Position numbers and translations under genes: made by a program
Notes under the pieces: generated by a model
Database searches by the model: none
Told to the model about the DNA's origin: nothing
What the model saw: only the letters and a program-made list of their open reading frames with translations
Part shown: positions 46,602 through 56,226 of the stretch, piece after piece
How the letters are laid out: every line of letters begins with the position of its first letter
Position numbering within the stretch: the stretch's first letter is position 1
Source of the DNA: Symbiodinium natans
Taxonomy: Eukaryota; Sar; Dinophyceae; Suessiales; Symbiodiniaceae
Assembly (NCBI GenBank): GCA_905221605.1
Contig: CAJNDS010001657.1
Location: 453,144-517,143, forward strand
Reading direction: 5' to 3'
Length of the DNA: 64,000 bases

Positions 46602-46713
46602 AAATGCGAGCCCCTACCGCCTTGCCCAGCCCAAGTGGACAAGCTTAGCTGCTTGAATTGCTGCAGCACAACAGGTCCTCCTCTTCGCTTGTATTTTGTG
46701 CTGCATTCGGAGT
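46602..46713 (+). CDS. Host exon, 5' part, cut by element 1
   Basis: After an acceptor-like TGCTGCTCAG the frame reads KCEPLPPCPAQVDKLSCLNC then CSTTGPPLRLYFVLHSE. It breaks off at the first copy of the target-site duplication (46,695-46,713). The same FVLHSE codons recur at 49,968-49,986, where the frame continues as YPCWQLDFAKG. Cys-rich (six Cys), so metal binding is conceivable. An upstream in-frame TAA at 46,566 places the exon start after it. Confidence 0.6.
46695..46713 (+). repeat. Target-site duplication of element 1, left copy
   Basis: TTTGTGCTGCATTCGGAGT, identical over 19 bp to 49,968-49,986. Confidence 0.95.
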
Positions 46714-46893
46714 GCTTAAGACAAAGACGGCTCTCAGCAGCTGGAACCACCAAAAGCCAAGCCTCGAGGCCCTAGCAAGCCCAGTGGCACCCGCTCCAGT
46801 CTGTGCACCCATTATGCTGAGATTTGTCGGGGCATTGCAGCATTTCGACCTTGCTGAAATGTTGGATTGCCCGGTCCGCAGCAGCACCAAGCA

Positions 46894-47275
46894 TGGGCCC
46901 CAACGTCCCCAAAAATGCGTGGTATGACGCAGCCACTGCTCATTGGGCTGCTATTAAGGGGCTCGCAAGATCCAATCATCCAACTAAGCAGCAACTCAAC
47001 AGCTTCTAGTTCGAGCTGTATCTGCCATGGCACTCCAAGGCGCCCGAGCCCTCGGCCCTCTGCCGCGCTTGCCACCTTCCCCTTTCAGTATTGGAACGAA
47101 GGTGTTGTGCAATGTCGGCAAATACAGGACGCCATCCGGACGACGTTGCATGCAGCCCAAGCCTCAATGAAACGGCACATAGGGGGCTCCATCCCAACTG
47201 GCATCTCTGAGTGGGAGGTTAGCGAGGAGGAGTTGCCAGAAGTATGCGTTAGGCCTCGTGATGCCGCCAGAACTG
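46894..47275 (+). pseudogene. Copy of the polyprotein C-terminal domain
   Basis: Corresponds to the C-terminal domain at 61,226-61,610. Base identity is high, but an in-frame TAG replaces the TGG of NSFWFK, and small indels disrupt the CHGTPK region. Clearly a dead copy. Confidence 0.85.
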
Positions 47276-47689
47276 ACGCCATGCAAACGCACGATTAAGT
47301 CCTTTCATGGCATGCTGCCTAGCGTGATGTGAGCCCTTACATCTTCTCGCCGATACATGCCGCAAGACTACCTCGGGATATTCTTGGTTTGGCAACCCTC
47401 TCGTGGTCTATGCTGCGGATTGGATCATGCTTGTCTTTTGTGTGCTTACAGCTTGCAGCTGTGAACACTTCTGGGTCGGCCCCGCAGTGTCTGTGGGAAC
47501 GGGGGGCCTTTCTTTCGTGGTTGCTGCACTGGCCATCTGCCACGGACGACCCTGGACCGGTCCTGCCTGGATGTTCCAGCTTTCTTCTGCCCCGTCTAAG
47601 GTGGGCAGGTTGCCCGCTTCTATGTGCTACGACCGTGTGTGAACCCCTCGGACTTGAGTGTTGACCATCTCTCGTCTGGACGGTGACAC

Positions 47690-47880
47690 CCCCCTGTCGT
47701 ACAACGGCGTGACGGGAAGTTGCTGTGGCTGCAGCAAAAGACACGGAGAAACTTCTTGAAGTGATTCCTGTGGGCACGCGAGACAACGTGTCGGACTTGC
47801 CGACGAAAGCACTTAAGCCGGAGAGAATTGAGTTCCTGCTTGGAAGGCTGAACGTGCGCTGCAAGTTGGGAGAGACCAGC
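47690..47880 (+). pseudogene. Ty1/copia RNase H C-terminal fragment
   Basis: One frame gives RDGKLLWLQ and, after a one-base shift, KDTEKLLEVIPVGTRDNVSD and LPTKALKPERIEFLLGRLNV. This is the end of a copia-type RNase H domain: the K.LWLQ strand, then N.sDl.TK.L...R.e.L. The rest of a copia pol was not found. It sits inside element 1 and runs directly into a hydrolase-like relic, so it is either a nested insertion remnant or a chimera made during retroposition. Confidence 0.65.
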
Positions 47881-47884
47881 TCGG

Positions 47885-48330
47885 AGATGCTGCTTCTGGG
47901 CTGTGGACACTTCTACGGAGATCAGGTTTCCACTTCCCTGGCAATGTGCCATCGAGCACCTGTGGACAACCTGGCCTTCACGAGAGCCATTCTCGCCTGT
48001 GGGTTGCTGTGGGGTTCCCTGCCTGCTTGGGTGTATATCTCTGCTTGCGTCAAAGCAGCCAGACATGACTACCTCCCCATCGGTAGGTGGCCAAGCGTGA
48101 TGTGAGCCCTCACATCTTCTCGCCGACGTCTGTCGGTTTGGGCATGGAGGTCTGATTCTGGTTATTGAACCCTCAACCCTCACCGGCCAAGGAGATAGTT
48201 GCTTGGCCTTGAGTCCGAAGTTTCGACTGGGGGACTCTCCCGCTTCCTGCGGGGCAGGTGGGGTCCCCGCCTGCTTGGGTTTACCTGATGGCTCTGATTG
48301 GAACGAAGCAGTCAAGCCTGCTTTGGCCGT
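47885..48330 (+). pseudogene. Decayed alpha/beta-hydrolase-like copies
   Basis: GGCTGTGGACACTTCTACGG at 47,897 starts a copy of the hydrolase segment at 51,510-51,760, reading GCGHFYGDQ, IEHLWTT and later the GATGTGAGCCCTCACATCTTC module at 48,099. A second piece at 48,237-48,320 encodes SPASCGAGGVPACLGLPDGS, matching the hydrolase segment GQAGSPPAWMLPDGA with rearrangement. Several frames and deletions: not functional. Confidence 0.7.
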
Positions 48331-48384
48331 GGGACGAGACTCTTGTGAGTCAAAAGAACGTTGCGCCTTGTGCTCGGAGAGGCT

Positions 48385-49522
48385 CCACTGGCTGACCACC
48401 ATGGAGTGCTCTGGGCTGGTCCTACCCTTTGTTCTTGCCGTTAAGTCCCCACTGGCTGACCACCATGGGGCAACTTTACACTTCGGATCAAGAAGGTTGA
48501 CACCTGCAACGTCCCGTGCCAAGGCACGACTATGCCCCACCTGTGATGGCGGACTTGCGAACCTTCTCGTGAACGGCCTTGGCTGGTGCTGAACGTATTC
48601 GCATCGGTGGCTGCATGATAGTGGTTTTGTGAATCTGGCAACGTCGCATTTTGCGACGCACCTGCGCACTCGGTGCTACATGTGTGCTCCCGGCCTCTTT
48701 GACGATTTCGAATACTGAGTGCACAGGGTGACCTAGCAGTTCGGCGCGCTGGCTGTGGACGCTTCTACGTGGAGATTATGCACCCGCTGACTTGGCAGGG
48801 AGCCGTTCCCCACTTGTAGAACAACCTGGCCCTCTTGAGACTCTAGCGGGTCACCCTCGTCTGAGCTTGGCCTGCGGCAGGGCAAGTGGGCCGCGTGGAT
48901 GTTACCTGAAGGCTCTGATTGGACCAAAGTAGCAATACCATGGAGATCCTTGCACTGCGGCACCAATGTGATGTGAGCCCTCCCATCTCCTTACTGACGT
49001 ACCTCGCGGGTTTGGGTTTGGAGGGACCTGATGCGTGCCGATGCGCAGGCCAGCGCCAAGGTTGCGTGGCCTTGTGTGAGATGCCTGAACTGGGAGGTTC
49101 CTCGTTGTTATTATAAACCCTGTGGCGTTAAGGGTTTGGCAACTCGCTGTGGACTCTCCCCGTGGAATCGGTAGCTGCAGCTACTCTCGCCCCCCCTCTG
49201 GCCGTGCGCGGGCACCTCTCTGGGTGGGCATTTGTACGCCAGGTTGACTGGAGAACCCTGTGCTCGGAGCTACTCCACTGGCTGACCACCATGGAGTGCC
49301 CTGGGCCGGTCCTGCTTTGATTGTTCTTGCTGTTAAGTCCCCACTGGCTGACCTCCATGGGGCATATGCCCCCTGTGCCGGGCGCGGACACACTTGTACG
49401 CCAAGGTGAATGGAGCACCCAGAGCTCGGAGCTACTCCACTGGCTGACCACCATGGAGTGCCCTGGGCCGGTCTTGCCTTGATTGTTCTTGCTGTTAAGT
49501 CCCCACTGGCTGACCACCATGG
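48385..49522 (+). repeat. 20-bp motif CCACTGGCTGACCACCATGG, three pairs in element 1
   Basis: Copies at 48,385/48,449, 49,275/49,341 (second with one change, ACCTCC) and 49,437/49,503. Within each pair the spacing is 64-66 bp. The first member continues AGTGC(T/C)CTGGGC(T/C)GGTC, the second continues GGCA. CTTGCTGTTAAGTCC or a close variant precedes each second member. Confidence 0.95.
48757..49110 (+). pseudogene. Another decayed hydrolase-like copy
   Basis: GCTGTGGACGCTTCTACGTG, GAGATTATGCACCCGCTGAC and the GATGTGAGCCCTCCCATCTC module (48,970) parallel 51,511-51,770. Closest in wording to the copy at 62,600-62,960, including CTCGCGGGTTTGGGTTTGGA. Frames are broken. Confidence 0.75.
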
Positions 49523-49967
49523 GGCATATGCACATCTTTCATCCCCCCTAGGGAGTCTGACTTGCAACATCCTTTCGCCATTGAGTGTCGGTTGTCTGTC
49601 CTTGACAACGAGTACGTGATCCGAACCTCTTCTGATGATCTCGGTTTGAATAACCGCTGTCGCACCAGTGGCTACATGATGGTGGTTTTGAGAATCTGGC
49701 AACGTCGCAATTTGCGATTCCCCCACAAGCTCTGTGCTTCCTTGTGAACCGGGACTTCATTGACGACTTCGAGTACTGAGTCCGTGGGGTATCTAGTAGT
49801 TCAGCGCGATTGCTCGCTTTGTTGCTTTGGTGTTTGTTTGCTTGGTGGTTGCTTGGTGTGTCTGGCGGATTGTGTGCGCTGACTTTGTTTCACCCTTTAC
49901 GTCGAGCCCAACAAGACCGGCCTACTGTGCTACTGATGTAGTAAAGAGGCGTCAGTCCAAAAAAAAA

Positions 49968-50186
49968 TTTGTGCTGCATTCGGAGTACCCCTGCTGGCAG
50001 CTAGATTTTGCCAAGGGTTGCGTGTGCATTCCAGCCGAAAAACTGGGTTGCTTAAAACTTCTGTTGGAAGAAGAGTCGCGCAAGCATTTGACAAAAGATG
50101 CCCATTACTTAGATTTGTTGCTCTTGGTGCATGAAGATCCATGTACAGTGCTTGAAGCCACGGCCTGGCCATTGGGAAAAACTTAA
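49968..50186 (+). CDS. Host exon, 3' part, after element 1
   Basis: Begins with the right-hand duplication copy and reads FVLHSEYPCWQLDFAKGCVC then IPAEKLGCLKLLLEEESRKH, LTKDAHYLDLLLLVHEDPCT and VLEATAWPLGKT, stop at 50,184. The codon phase is the same as in 46,602-46,713, so the unoccupied site would read straight through. No family recognised; the Leu/Glu-rich middle is probably helical. Either the stop is real or a donor lies just before it, joining the next exon. Confidence 0.65.
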   Translation, partial: FVLHSEYPCWQLDFAKGCVCIPAEKLGCLKLLLEEESRKHLTKDAHYLDLLLLVHEDPCTVLEATAWPLGKT

Positions 50187-50267
50187 AAAGCCACTAATAT
50201 GCAACAAATTTTCCTTAGCGTAACACGATCCGTGTACTTTCCTTGCAAAGCCCCTCCATTCAGCGGG

Positions 50268-50461
50268 TTCCAGCAGGTACCGCCGTTTCCATTGGCAGCA
50301 GGGTCTTGAATGTTCGTCATAAAAAGTTTAAAAAAGTGATGACAAAATCGGAGCTTCTCAAGTGCAATCTGGCGGACAAGGACATTTGGCTTCGAATTTC
50401 TGATCCAGCTTCCAAGAAGCGCCAGCTTTCTCCAACTTCTCGGGAGTTGGTAAAATTCTAG
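50268..50461 (+). CDS. Host gene, probable last exon
   Basis: After a GGGTTCCAG acceptor-like sequence the frame reads VPAGTAVSIGSRVLNVRHKK, FKKVMTKSELLKCNLADKDI and WLRISDPASKKRQLSPTSRE, ending LVKF and TAG at 50,459-50,461. Basic, Lys-rich, same style as the preceding exons. Element 2 starts within about 30 bp of the stop, probably in the 3' untranslated region. Confidence 0.55.
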
Positions 50462-50474
50462 CCTTTGTGGCGTC

Positions 50475-50490
50475 ACAAACTTAGAACTTT
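50475..50490 (+). repeat. Candidate target-site duplication of element 2, left copy (imperfect)
   Basis: ACAAACTTAGAACTTTT resembles ACAAACCTAGAACCATTTT directly after the poly(A) at 63,701: 11 of the first 12 bases after the A match. Tentative. Confidence 0.45.
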
Positions 50491-50511
50491 TGGATAGCGC
50501 TCACCAAGCTC

Positions 50512-51026
50512 TTGGTTCTGCAGGGAATCCGCGATACCTCGGTGGCCCAAGAACTCCCTACCCAACGGGCCGTCGCTGCTGTAGCAGCCGAACTTGCGCA
50601 CTTAGTGGGTGGTCATCTGCCTGGCTGGCACATCACCTACGGGACCTCTTGCAAGATTTGCAGAATGCATTGGCCAAGGAATACGGAGCACTACTGGCCA
50701 TGTTAAGGCGCCCGCCCGGACCGCAACAGAACGCCGTTTTGGCCTGGGCAAGGCCCATCATCGTGCGCAGCCAGGCGGACTATCCACTTTACCTGATCAG
50801 GGCGCATTTGGAGCAGCATCTTTTACTGGCGTGGCGTTTCACCGCTGATAAAGTTGATGTGCTCTTACAGGCAGTGTCTGATGCAGTCCCCCACGATCAT
50901 GCCATCATTCTGGAGTGGGTAGCGTGTTTCCTTGATGAACGCATTGCTACTGACATCCTTGAGCATCTTGATGATGAGACCATGCATATGCTCGAGGATG
51001 ATGGGCATTCGGGTAGTGACTCTTAG
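50512..51026 (+). CDS. Small hypothetical ORF with acidic C-terminus, one frame change
   Basis: The first part reads GIRDTSVAQELPTQRAVAAV, AAELAHLVGGHLPGWHITYG in one frame. From about 50,640 coding passes to another frame: LRDLLQDLQNALAKEYGALL, PQQNAVLAWARPIIVRSQAD, YPLYLIRAHLEQHLLLAWRF and then IILEWVACFLDERIATDILE, ending in an acidic tail LDDETMHMLEDDGHSGSDS. Mostly helical by appearance, no family recognised. It could be an element gene or, if the element really starts later, part of the flank. Confidence 0.55.
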
Positions 51027-51416
51027 CCCCGAATTTTGTGCGAAGATGGAACAAATGGCAGCGCAACCTTCCTGCATTTCCCTCCTCCACGGACAAAGGG
51101 TGATGAAGTAGAGCAAGCGATGTTGTTTTGCCTGATCTAGTTGCGAGCATTGATTGCATCTTCACTGTAGTTGAAGCCTCCCTTAGCATGGGCAGACGGT
51201 CAGGAAGGCGTGAGCAAGTTGGCTGACGTGTGAAATGGCTTCGCGCTGGACTTCATGGCTCTCAGGTAAGACTGCCCAGTCTTCCTCTCCTCTGCCCCTC
51301 CTTGACCGGGTAGGTTGCCGTTTCTGTGCCATGGCAATGCAAGAACCCCTCGGCTTTGAGACCCAGCAGCCGCCCACACACCGCTCATCGCGGGACGAGA
51401 CAACACTTGGATCACA
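51027..51416 (+). other. Spacer before the hydrolase ORF, repeated at 62.35 kb
   Basis: From about 51,265 (GGTAAGACTGCCCAGTCTTC) the sequence is repeated at 62,362. The repeat continues through the first ~500 bp of the hydrolase ORF. ACTGCCCAGT has an internal inverted repeat. Confidence 0.7.
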
Positions 51417-52190
51417 GTGAGTCATGGCAATGCGACCCTCCCCTTTGTGGTATCTCGGCCGAATGACGACTCTGGAGAGGCCAATGCGGTGGTGCTGCTT
51501 CTCCCAGGTTGTGGGCACTTCTACGTGGAGAATATGCACCCACTGCCCTGGCAAGGAGCCATCGAACACCTGTGGAGTAACTTGGCCTTCAAGAGGGCCA
51601 TCATCGCCTGTGCTTGGCCTGTGGCAGGGCAGGCAGGCTCTCCGCCCGCCTGGATGCTACCTGACGGCGCCGCCTGGACGAAAGCTGTGTATACCATGGA
51701 GATCTTAGCGCTCTTGCAGGCTGCCAAAAGTGATGTGAGCCCTCACATCTCCTTGCCGACGTACCTTATTGGCTTGGGCTCTGGAGGGACCATAGCCTAC
51801 CAGATTGCAGTCTCCGAGACCCCGGCGAGCTTTCGGGCTTGCGTGTGTATGGGCCCAGTGCGTCTTCCCTCCTTGTTACCGGCTCCGACCAACGAGGCCA
51901 CACAAATCCTGGTTTATGGCGGACGCCATGATGTGGAAACTTTCCAACGCAACCTTCGGCACGGCCACTCGGTGCGTGGCAACCATCGGGTGTCCCCGGT
52001 AACTGAGTGCCTTTGTGAAGACTCGCGTTTCACCGTCTTCAAGGGCTACGGACGCACGCAGTACCCTTGGGCTCCCGGCCTCACGATCCGCCAGGTTGCT
52101 ATCGGCAAGGACCCGGAGCATGTGGTGTGGCCTGCATTGCTGAGTGATCCTGATTGGCTGCTGGCGGATCATATTGCGCTTCCAGAGTAG
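51417..52190 (+). CDS. Alpha/beta-hydrolase-like protein (257 codons)
   Basis: Intact frame of 257 residues. It has VVLLLPGCGHFYVENMHPLP (beta strand then a GCGHF turn that could supply an oxyanion hole). LPTYLIGLGSGGTIAYQIAV contains a GLGSGG nucleophile elbow (G-x-S-x-G, Ser near residue 129). QILVYGGRHDVETF places an Asp where the family has its acid. EHVVWPAL near the C-terminus may supply His. Order and spacing fit a small esterase or phospholipase-type hydrolase, but Ser-Asp-His is inferred by position only. It is the only hydrolase copy with an open frame; at least four decayed copies lie in the two elements. Start taken as the TTG/ATG at 51,417-51,424. The upstream frame is also coding-like, so the real start may be earlier. 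Confidence 0.6.
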   Translation: MSHGNATLPFVVSRPNDDSGEANAVVLLLPGCGHFYVENMHPLPWQGAIEHLWSNLAFKRAIIACAWPVAGQAGSPPAWMLPDGAAWTKAVYTMEILALLQAAKSDVSPHISLPTYLIGLGSGGTIAYQIAVSETPASFRACVCMGPVRLPSLLPAPTNEATQILVYGGRHDVETFQRNLRHGHSVRGNHRVSPVTECLCEDSRFTVFKGYGRTQYPWAPGLTIRQVAIGKDPEHVVWPALLSDPDWLLADHIALPE

Positions 52191-52518
52191 TCGTATGGGC
52201 AGGGTAGAGGTTGCCTTTCTTTTTCCTTTAATCGATTCACGCTCGCTGGCACCTGCGTTGCCGCTACAAACAAACCGCCAATCGAGGTGTGCTTGCATTC
52301 GAGGGCTCTACCGGTATGTTCGTCTGGGCTCGCATTGGCTCAAAATGGAGGTGGTTAGATTATTTGTTGCTGGCATGCCATGACTCTTTCTTGTTGTTTT
52401 GTTTCCTTTTCTGTGATTGGTGTTGCCTCCGGTGCTGATTGTTGCCCAACTTCGTTTCTTGAAACTTTCTAGGTTGCCACTCTTGACAGCAGGTTAGGCC
52501 GCGTTCGGTGATTGCAGC
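52191..52518 (+). other. Spacer between hydrolase and polyprotein
   Basis: T-rich in parts (CTTTCTTGTTGTTTTGTTTC) with no coding signal. It could hold an internal promoter or splice acceptor: TTTCTTGAAACTTTCTAG at about 52,457-52,474. Confidence 0.4.
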
Positions 52519-54758
52519 CATGGAGTCCTATGCTTGTCAACCTTACACGATCCCTGCGGGATCGCACTTGCTCCAGGTCTTTGTTGCCAAGCGAGGACAG
52601 CTAACTGCACTGGCCACTAGGGACTAGTGATATCGCGATGACCAGGCAGCTGCAAGCAGGCATCATCCGGCCTGATGAAATGGATGCAGCCGGTTGGTGC
52701 CAATGCTTCCCGCCGGAAGTGCAACATCTGCTGCGCCTGGATCACTCTGCCTTTTTGAGAGACAGCAACTCAATTTGTTTCGCCCTGCAATCCACCGTTC
52801 GCTGTTTTCTCCTGCATGCAGGGAGACCAGGCATTGGCATCATGCCACATCGCAGTGCCCTTACGGGGCGTGTGTTATCTACACCACAGAGTGCTCTGCC
52901 TGTTGGCGCGATAGATGCCCCCCCTTGGGCATGTGCAGTCACCGGACACGAAGCGGGTAGGGAGGCAGCCCTGTCGCCCTTGCCCATGCAGGCTCCACCA
53001 CTGAATCAACCCAGCGTTTTCTGGCCGGGCAATAGCCCCCGACCTCCTGCACCACCGATCCCTCCCCGGGTCAGGGAACACAAACACAGCGAGGTCAGTG
53101 GGAAGGAGCTTCACACCTCCCAGTCGTTGCCACCTCCAGCACCAGCGTCAGAGGATTTGCCGCCCTGGCACGACGCTGCCCACGCATGCCCGCAAGCCCT
53201 GGCGGCAACGGCCACGCAGGCCATACATCAGCTTAACGCGCTCAATGTTGAAAATGGGCCAGGGCCTGCCGAACCAGCCGACCTCACGCATGCGTTAGAG
53301 AGTGATCAAAACTTCCCGGAACCCACCCCAAGCGGCGTGCTGCCACTGCGTGCGGCCGGAGCAGTCGTCGGTGAGCCGCCTGACCCTCAAGGGTTCCATC
53401 CAGCGATCGACTACCAGGCACTGCTTGGCTGTCTGCTTCCACAGCTCCGGGCTGCGGAGTCCGCGGGTGCCCACGTCCTCCTCTTGGTCACTGATAGTCG
53501 CTGCTTCTTGTCCATCCCACACTTTCCCTTCTTTATACGGCATCTTGTTGCCCGAATGCAGTGGGAGGGTCCGCACAAAGAAAAGTGGTTTCCCATCCTT
53601 GTGAACACGCAGGAAGCGGGGATGGCTGCTGTGCACTTTACGTGGGCTGGGCCGGAAGTTTTGACGGTCCTTAGGGTCCTGGCGCCGGGGCTGGTCCTGG
53701 TGCTGCTTGATCATGACACTCTCTTTACAGCCAGGTGGGAAGCGGAGGAGCTACGAAGGTTTGCAGTCCTCGACCTCCTGCCCAACTCCCTATCGACGGA
53801 GCCATTGGGCTGCATGGACGTGGAGGTGGACGAGACACAGCCCTGTGGCTCGCTTCCATCCTCGCCGTGGAGTTGCTCGGACGGATTCATACCGTGCGGA
53901 GCTCGTTCGCCAGATTCAATTGGCATGGTTTGTGCGTCAGAGGACCAACTTGAGGCAAATGATGGATTGGTGCTCTTTTATCCGGATGCCCCAGATGCTA
54001 GGCACCCCCAGCCCCCTAGCTTCTGCATTCCGGACGATGTTGCTAGTGCGGTGGCATCCATAGGCGCCGCGTTGGGCCAAGCGCTTCAGCGAATCATCAT
54101 GCCCAGTGGAGTGCCCGCTCCATTGCCTGGCATGCATGATCAGGTGCCGTTGGACCAAGACCACCATTTGCAGTGCCTGCGCAATACCCCTCTTGCTGGA
54201 ACAAAGGCCAGCAGGCATTCGGACTTCGTGTTTGCGTGGGCGTTGCTCGGCAGGTATGTGCACGAGCTGGCGTGGAAGACGGCCAACCTTAAGGTTGGCC
54301 GACCAGAGCCACAGATTAACTTTGGCAGCTCCCCTGTTGGGCAGGTAAAAGGAGTCCGAACTTGGGGGCAAGGTCCCTACGAGCAGGGTTTCCTCCCCTT
54401 GCTCATCGGTTATGGCAGTTCTCATTCCCGATTGGCGATCCTCCCTGGTCCCGACATGTTCATGGCCAATCGTTATGCGGAGGTTATGCCCCCCCCATTT
54501 GTGCACGGATATGACGCCAAAGGGAAAAGTGTCTTGCAGCTGTGGGGGAACGTGAACCGGCTGCCCACCTTGCCCGAGTCCATTTGGGGCAATGGCACCA
54601 CCGTCCCTCTGTGGGCCTCGGTAGGCAAAAAGGGCAGCGGGCCAGTGAGGCTCAACTTTTCCCTGGGGTTCTCATGTGTTGGAAAAAAGAGGTCTTGTCC
54701 TCTTGCAAAGCCACCCCGAAATGGCGCAGTCGGCCTAACACCCCGAAAGGGCAGCTAG
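52519..54758 (+). CDS. Polyprotein segment 1, N-terminal region, large hypothetical protein
   Basis: An ATG at 52,519 opens 34 codons (MESYACQPYTIPAGSHLLQV, FVAKRGQLTALAT) before TAG. After a frame change the main frame runs 52,638-54,758 (706 codons). Residues about 120-250 are Pro/Ala-rich and disordered. A folded domain starts near 53,400 with PQLRAAESAGAHVLLLVTDS, KWFPILVNTQEAGMAAVHFT and APGLVLVLLDHDTLFTARWE. The strand-DHD motif recalls nucleotide-sugar transferase D-x-D loops, but I cannot confirm this. A second part contains SDFVFAWALLGRYVHELAWK and FLPLLIGYGSSHSRLAILPG. Good third-position bias to about 54,660, after which coding passes to another frame. No name can be given. Confidence 0.6.
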
Positions 54759-55319
54759 CCATGCTGGCTGTCGCCTCGCATGCATGGTTTGCCCAGGCGG
54801 ATTTGCCCTGGACTCTCTTTGTGGAAGATACCAAGGCCACGCCTGTGGGCCTTGGCCAATACTGGGAGGATGGACTAGCCATGCGGGTGCAGCAAGCCCT
54901 TGCAGCCTTCGCCTTTCCTGCTTTCCAGTACCCCCCAATTAATGCCTGCAGGGGAGTGTCGGTCGCTCTTCATCAGTGGGATGAACGGGAAAAAAGAGAA
55001 TACGCCCCCCTCTGTGTCCGGCAGTATCATCCACACCGCCAACTCTTATGCACTGACGGGCCTGGAGATGGAGGCAGTCCGTGAAAACCAGGGTAAGCCT
55101 GTCAGATACGACCTCACTCATCGCCCGCTGCTGCTCTCGTCCAGCGGCAACGCATCCCATGCTCTGTTGCTCCTGCCTCAGGCTGCCCAGGTGTGGGCGC
55201 GTGCTCTGTACCCCAAAATGGAAGGATGTGGCTTGCCTGCGGCTGTGAGAGCTAGGATTAGCTCCGTCGAAGCCTCCTTAACAATGCACCCTGCCTTGGC
55301 CCACACACTGCTGCGTTAA
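54700..55319 (+). CDS. Polyprotein segment 2
   Basis: From about 54,735 coding reads KGQLAMLAVASHAWFAQADL, PWTLFVEDTKATPVGLGQYW and FPAFQYPPINACRGVSVALH. At a run of six C (about 55,005-55,012) it shifts to the frame VSGSIIHTANSYALTGLEME, AVRENQGKPVRYDLTHRPLL and ALYPKMEGCGLPAAVRARIS, ending with a TAA at 55,317. The shift at a homopolymer is typical of an indel. No family recognised. Confidence 0.55.
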
Positions 55320-55321
55320 CG

Positions 55322-56226
55322 GCTTTGCATGTGAGCCTCGCCGCGGGTAGAGTACGGGCGCAGCTGCGGTTATTGCTTGGCACGAGCGTCAACAACTTCC
55401 CCAATGCAAGGGTGACTTTGTCCCCATCGATGCACGCTTGGGCGGAATAGCCATGCCACGAGCCATGTTGCGCAATATACTTCCTACCTACCTCGGAATT
55501 GCGGCATGCTGTTAGCCTTGTTCACCATGAAAGCGACCAGCTCTGCATCTTCCGGCCCAGTTTGGCAGCAAGAGAGCAAGCGATCCGCGAGGGAGCACCC
55601 TATACTATTTCTCCGGGTCTGATGCACTCGGCAATGGTGGGCACTCTTATGGCCACTTTGTCGAAAGTGAGGAGCTCTTCCAGCTTACGCCGGGGGAATA
55701 TGTGCATAAAGACCTTACTCGAAAGATTTGCGGCTTGGCTGATCCTCGGCTTGATCGCGCAGTCCGAGCATCTTTAATGGGTGTCGCCTGCGGCTCTGTC
55801 CAGCTGCCGGAAGATTCCCAAGCATTCGTCAAATCCGTACTAGGACGACTGATAACTCGCCCCGACCTGGAGAAATTTCTCCGGCTGCCCCCTGCCTCGA
55901 ATCGGGGTATCGCAGACCTACGAAGTGAATGCATCAAAGTCCTCTTGGCAGAAGCAAAGCCGCACCTGACGGACCTGCCACTACCGTATCATGAGCTGGG
56001 CCCCACGATGAAACTTGTGCTGGACATGTGGCTCCCCCTCCTGCCACTTGAGCGCCTAGTTGACATGTTGGGCTACCAGTTCTTAGCCATGGCCTCTGAG
56101 GCAGAAATTGAGGAGGAGCCTTCGGAGCAATACCATTACCCAGAGCAAGCCAGGCACTCATACCTGGCCGATCTGCCTGCTTCACCGAGTCTGTCCAAAG
56201 GCGTCAGTCATCCTTCTCACACCTGA
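55322..56226 (+). CDS. Polyprotein segment 3
   Basis: A short stretch (about 55,324-55,450) reads ALHVSLAAGRVRAQLRLLLG, TSVNNFPNARVTLSPSMHAW and stops. From about 55,618 another frame reads SDALGNGGHSYGHFVESEEL, FQLTPGEYVHKDLTRKICGL, then QAFVKSVLGRLITRPDLEKF and ELGPTMKLVLDMWLPLLPLE. Balanced amino-acid use and GC-rich third positions support coding. Between the two, an in-frame stop and an indel are present. Function unknown. Confidence 0.55.

Larger units (their letters stand above)
46714..49967 (+). mobile_element. Element 1: truncated, rearranged poly(A)-ended retroposon
   Basis: A 3.25-kb insertion bounded by a perfect 19-bp target-site duplication and ending GGCGTCAGTCC followed by nine A. 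Its start corresponds to about 59,780 in element 2, so it is 5'-truncated. It then skips to about 60,180-60,240 and again to 61,226, so two internal deletions are present. From 46,894 to 47,275 it matches 61,226-61,610 closely. The middle holds a Ty1/copia RNase H tail, three decayed hydrolase-like pieces, six copies of the 20-bp CCACTGG motif and two copies of the tail module (48,600-48,745 and 49,655-49,815). The last ~430 bp match 63,265-63,701. Poly(A), a 19-bp duplication and 5' truncation are the hallmarks of target-primed reverse transcription. Confidence 0.85.

Noticed and set aside
47620-48669. 349-codon minus-strand frame inside element 1
   Set aside because: It is antisense to hydrolase and copia relics whose plus-strand similarity is clear; no own domain.
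53640-53770. LLDHDTLF as a glycosyltransferase D-x-D site
   Set aside because: A single short motif without the rest of a GT fold; kept only as a remark in the feature.
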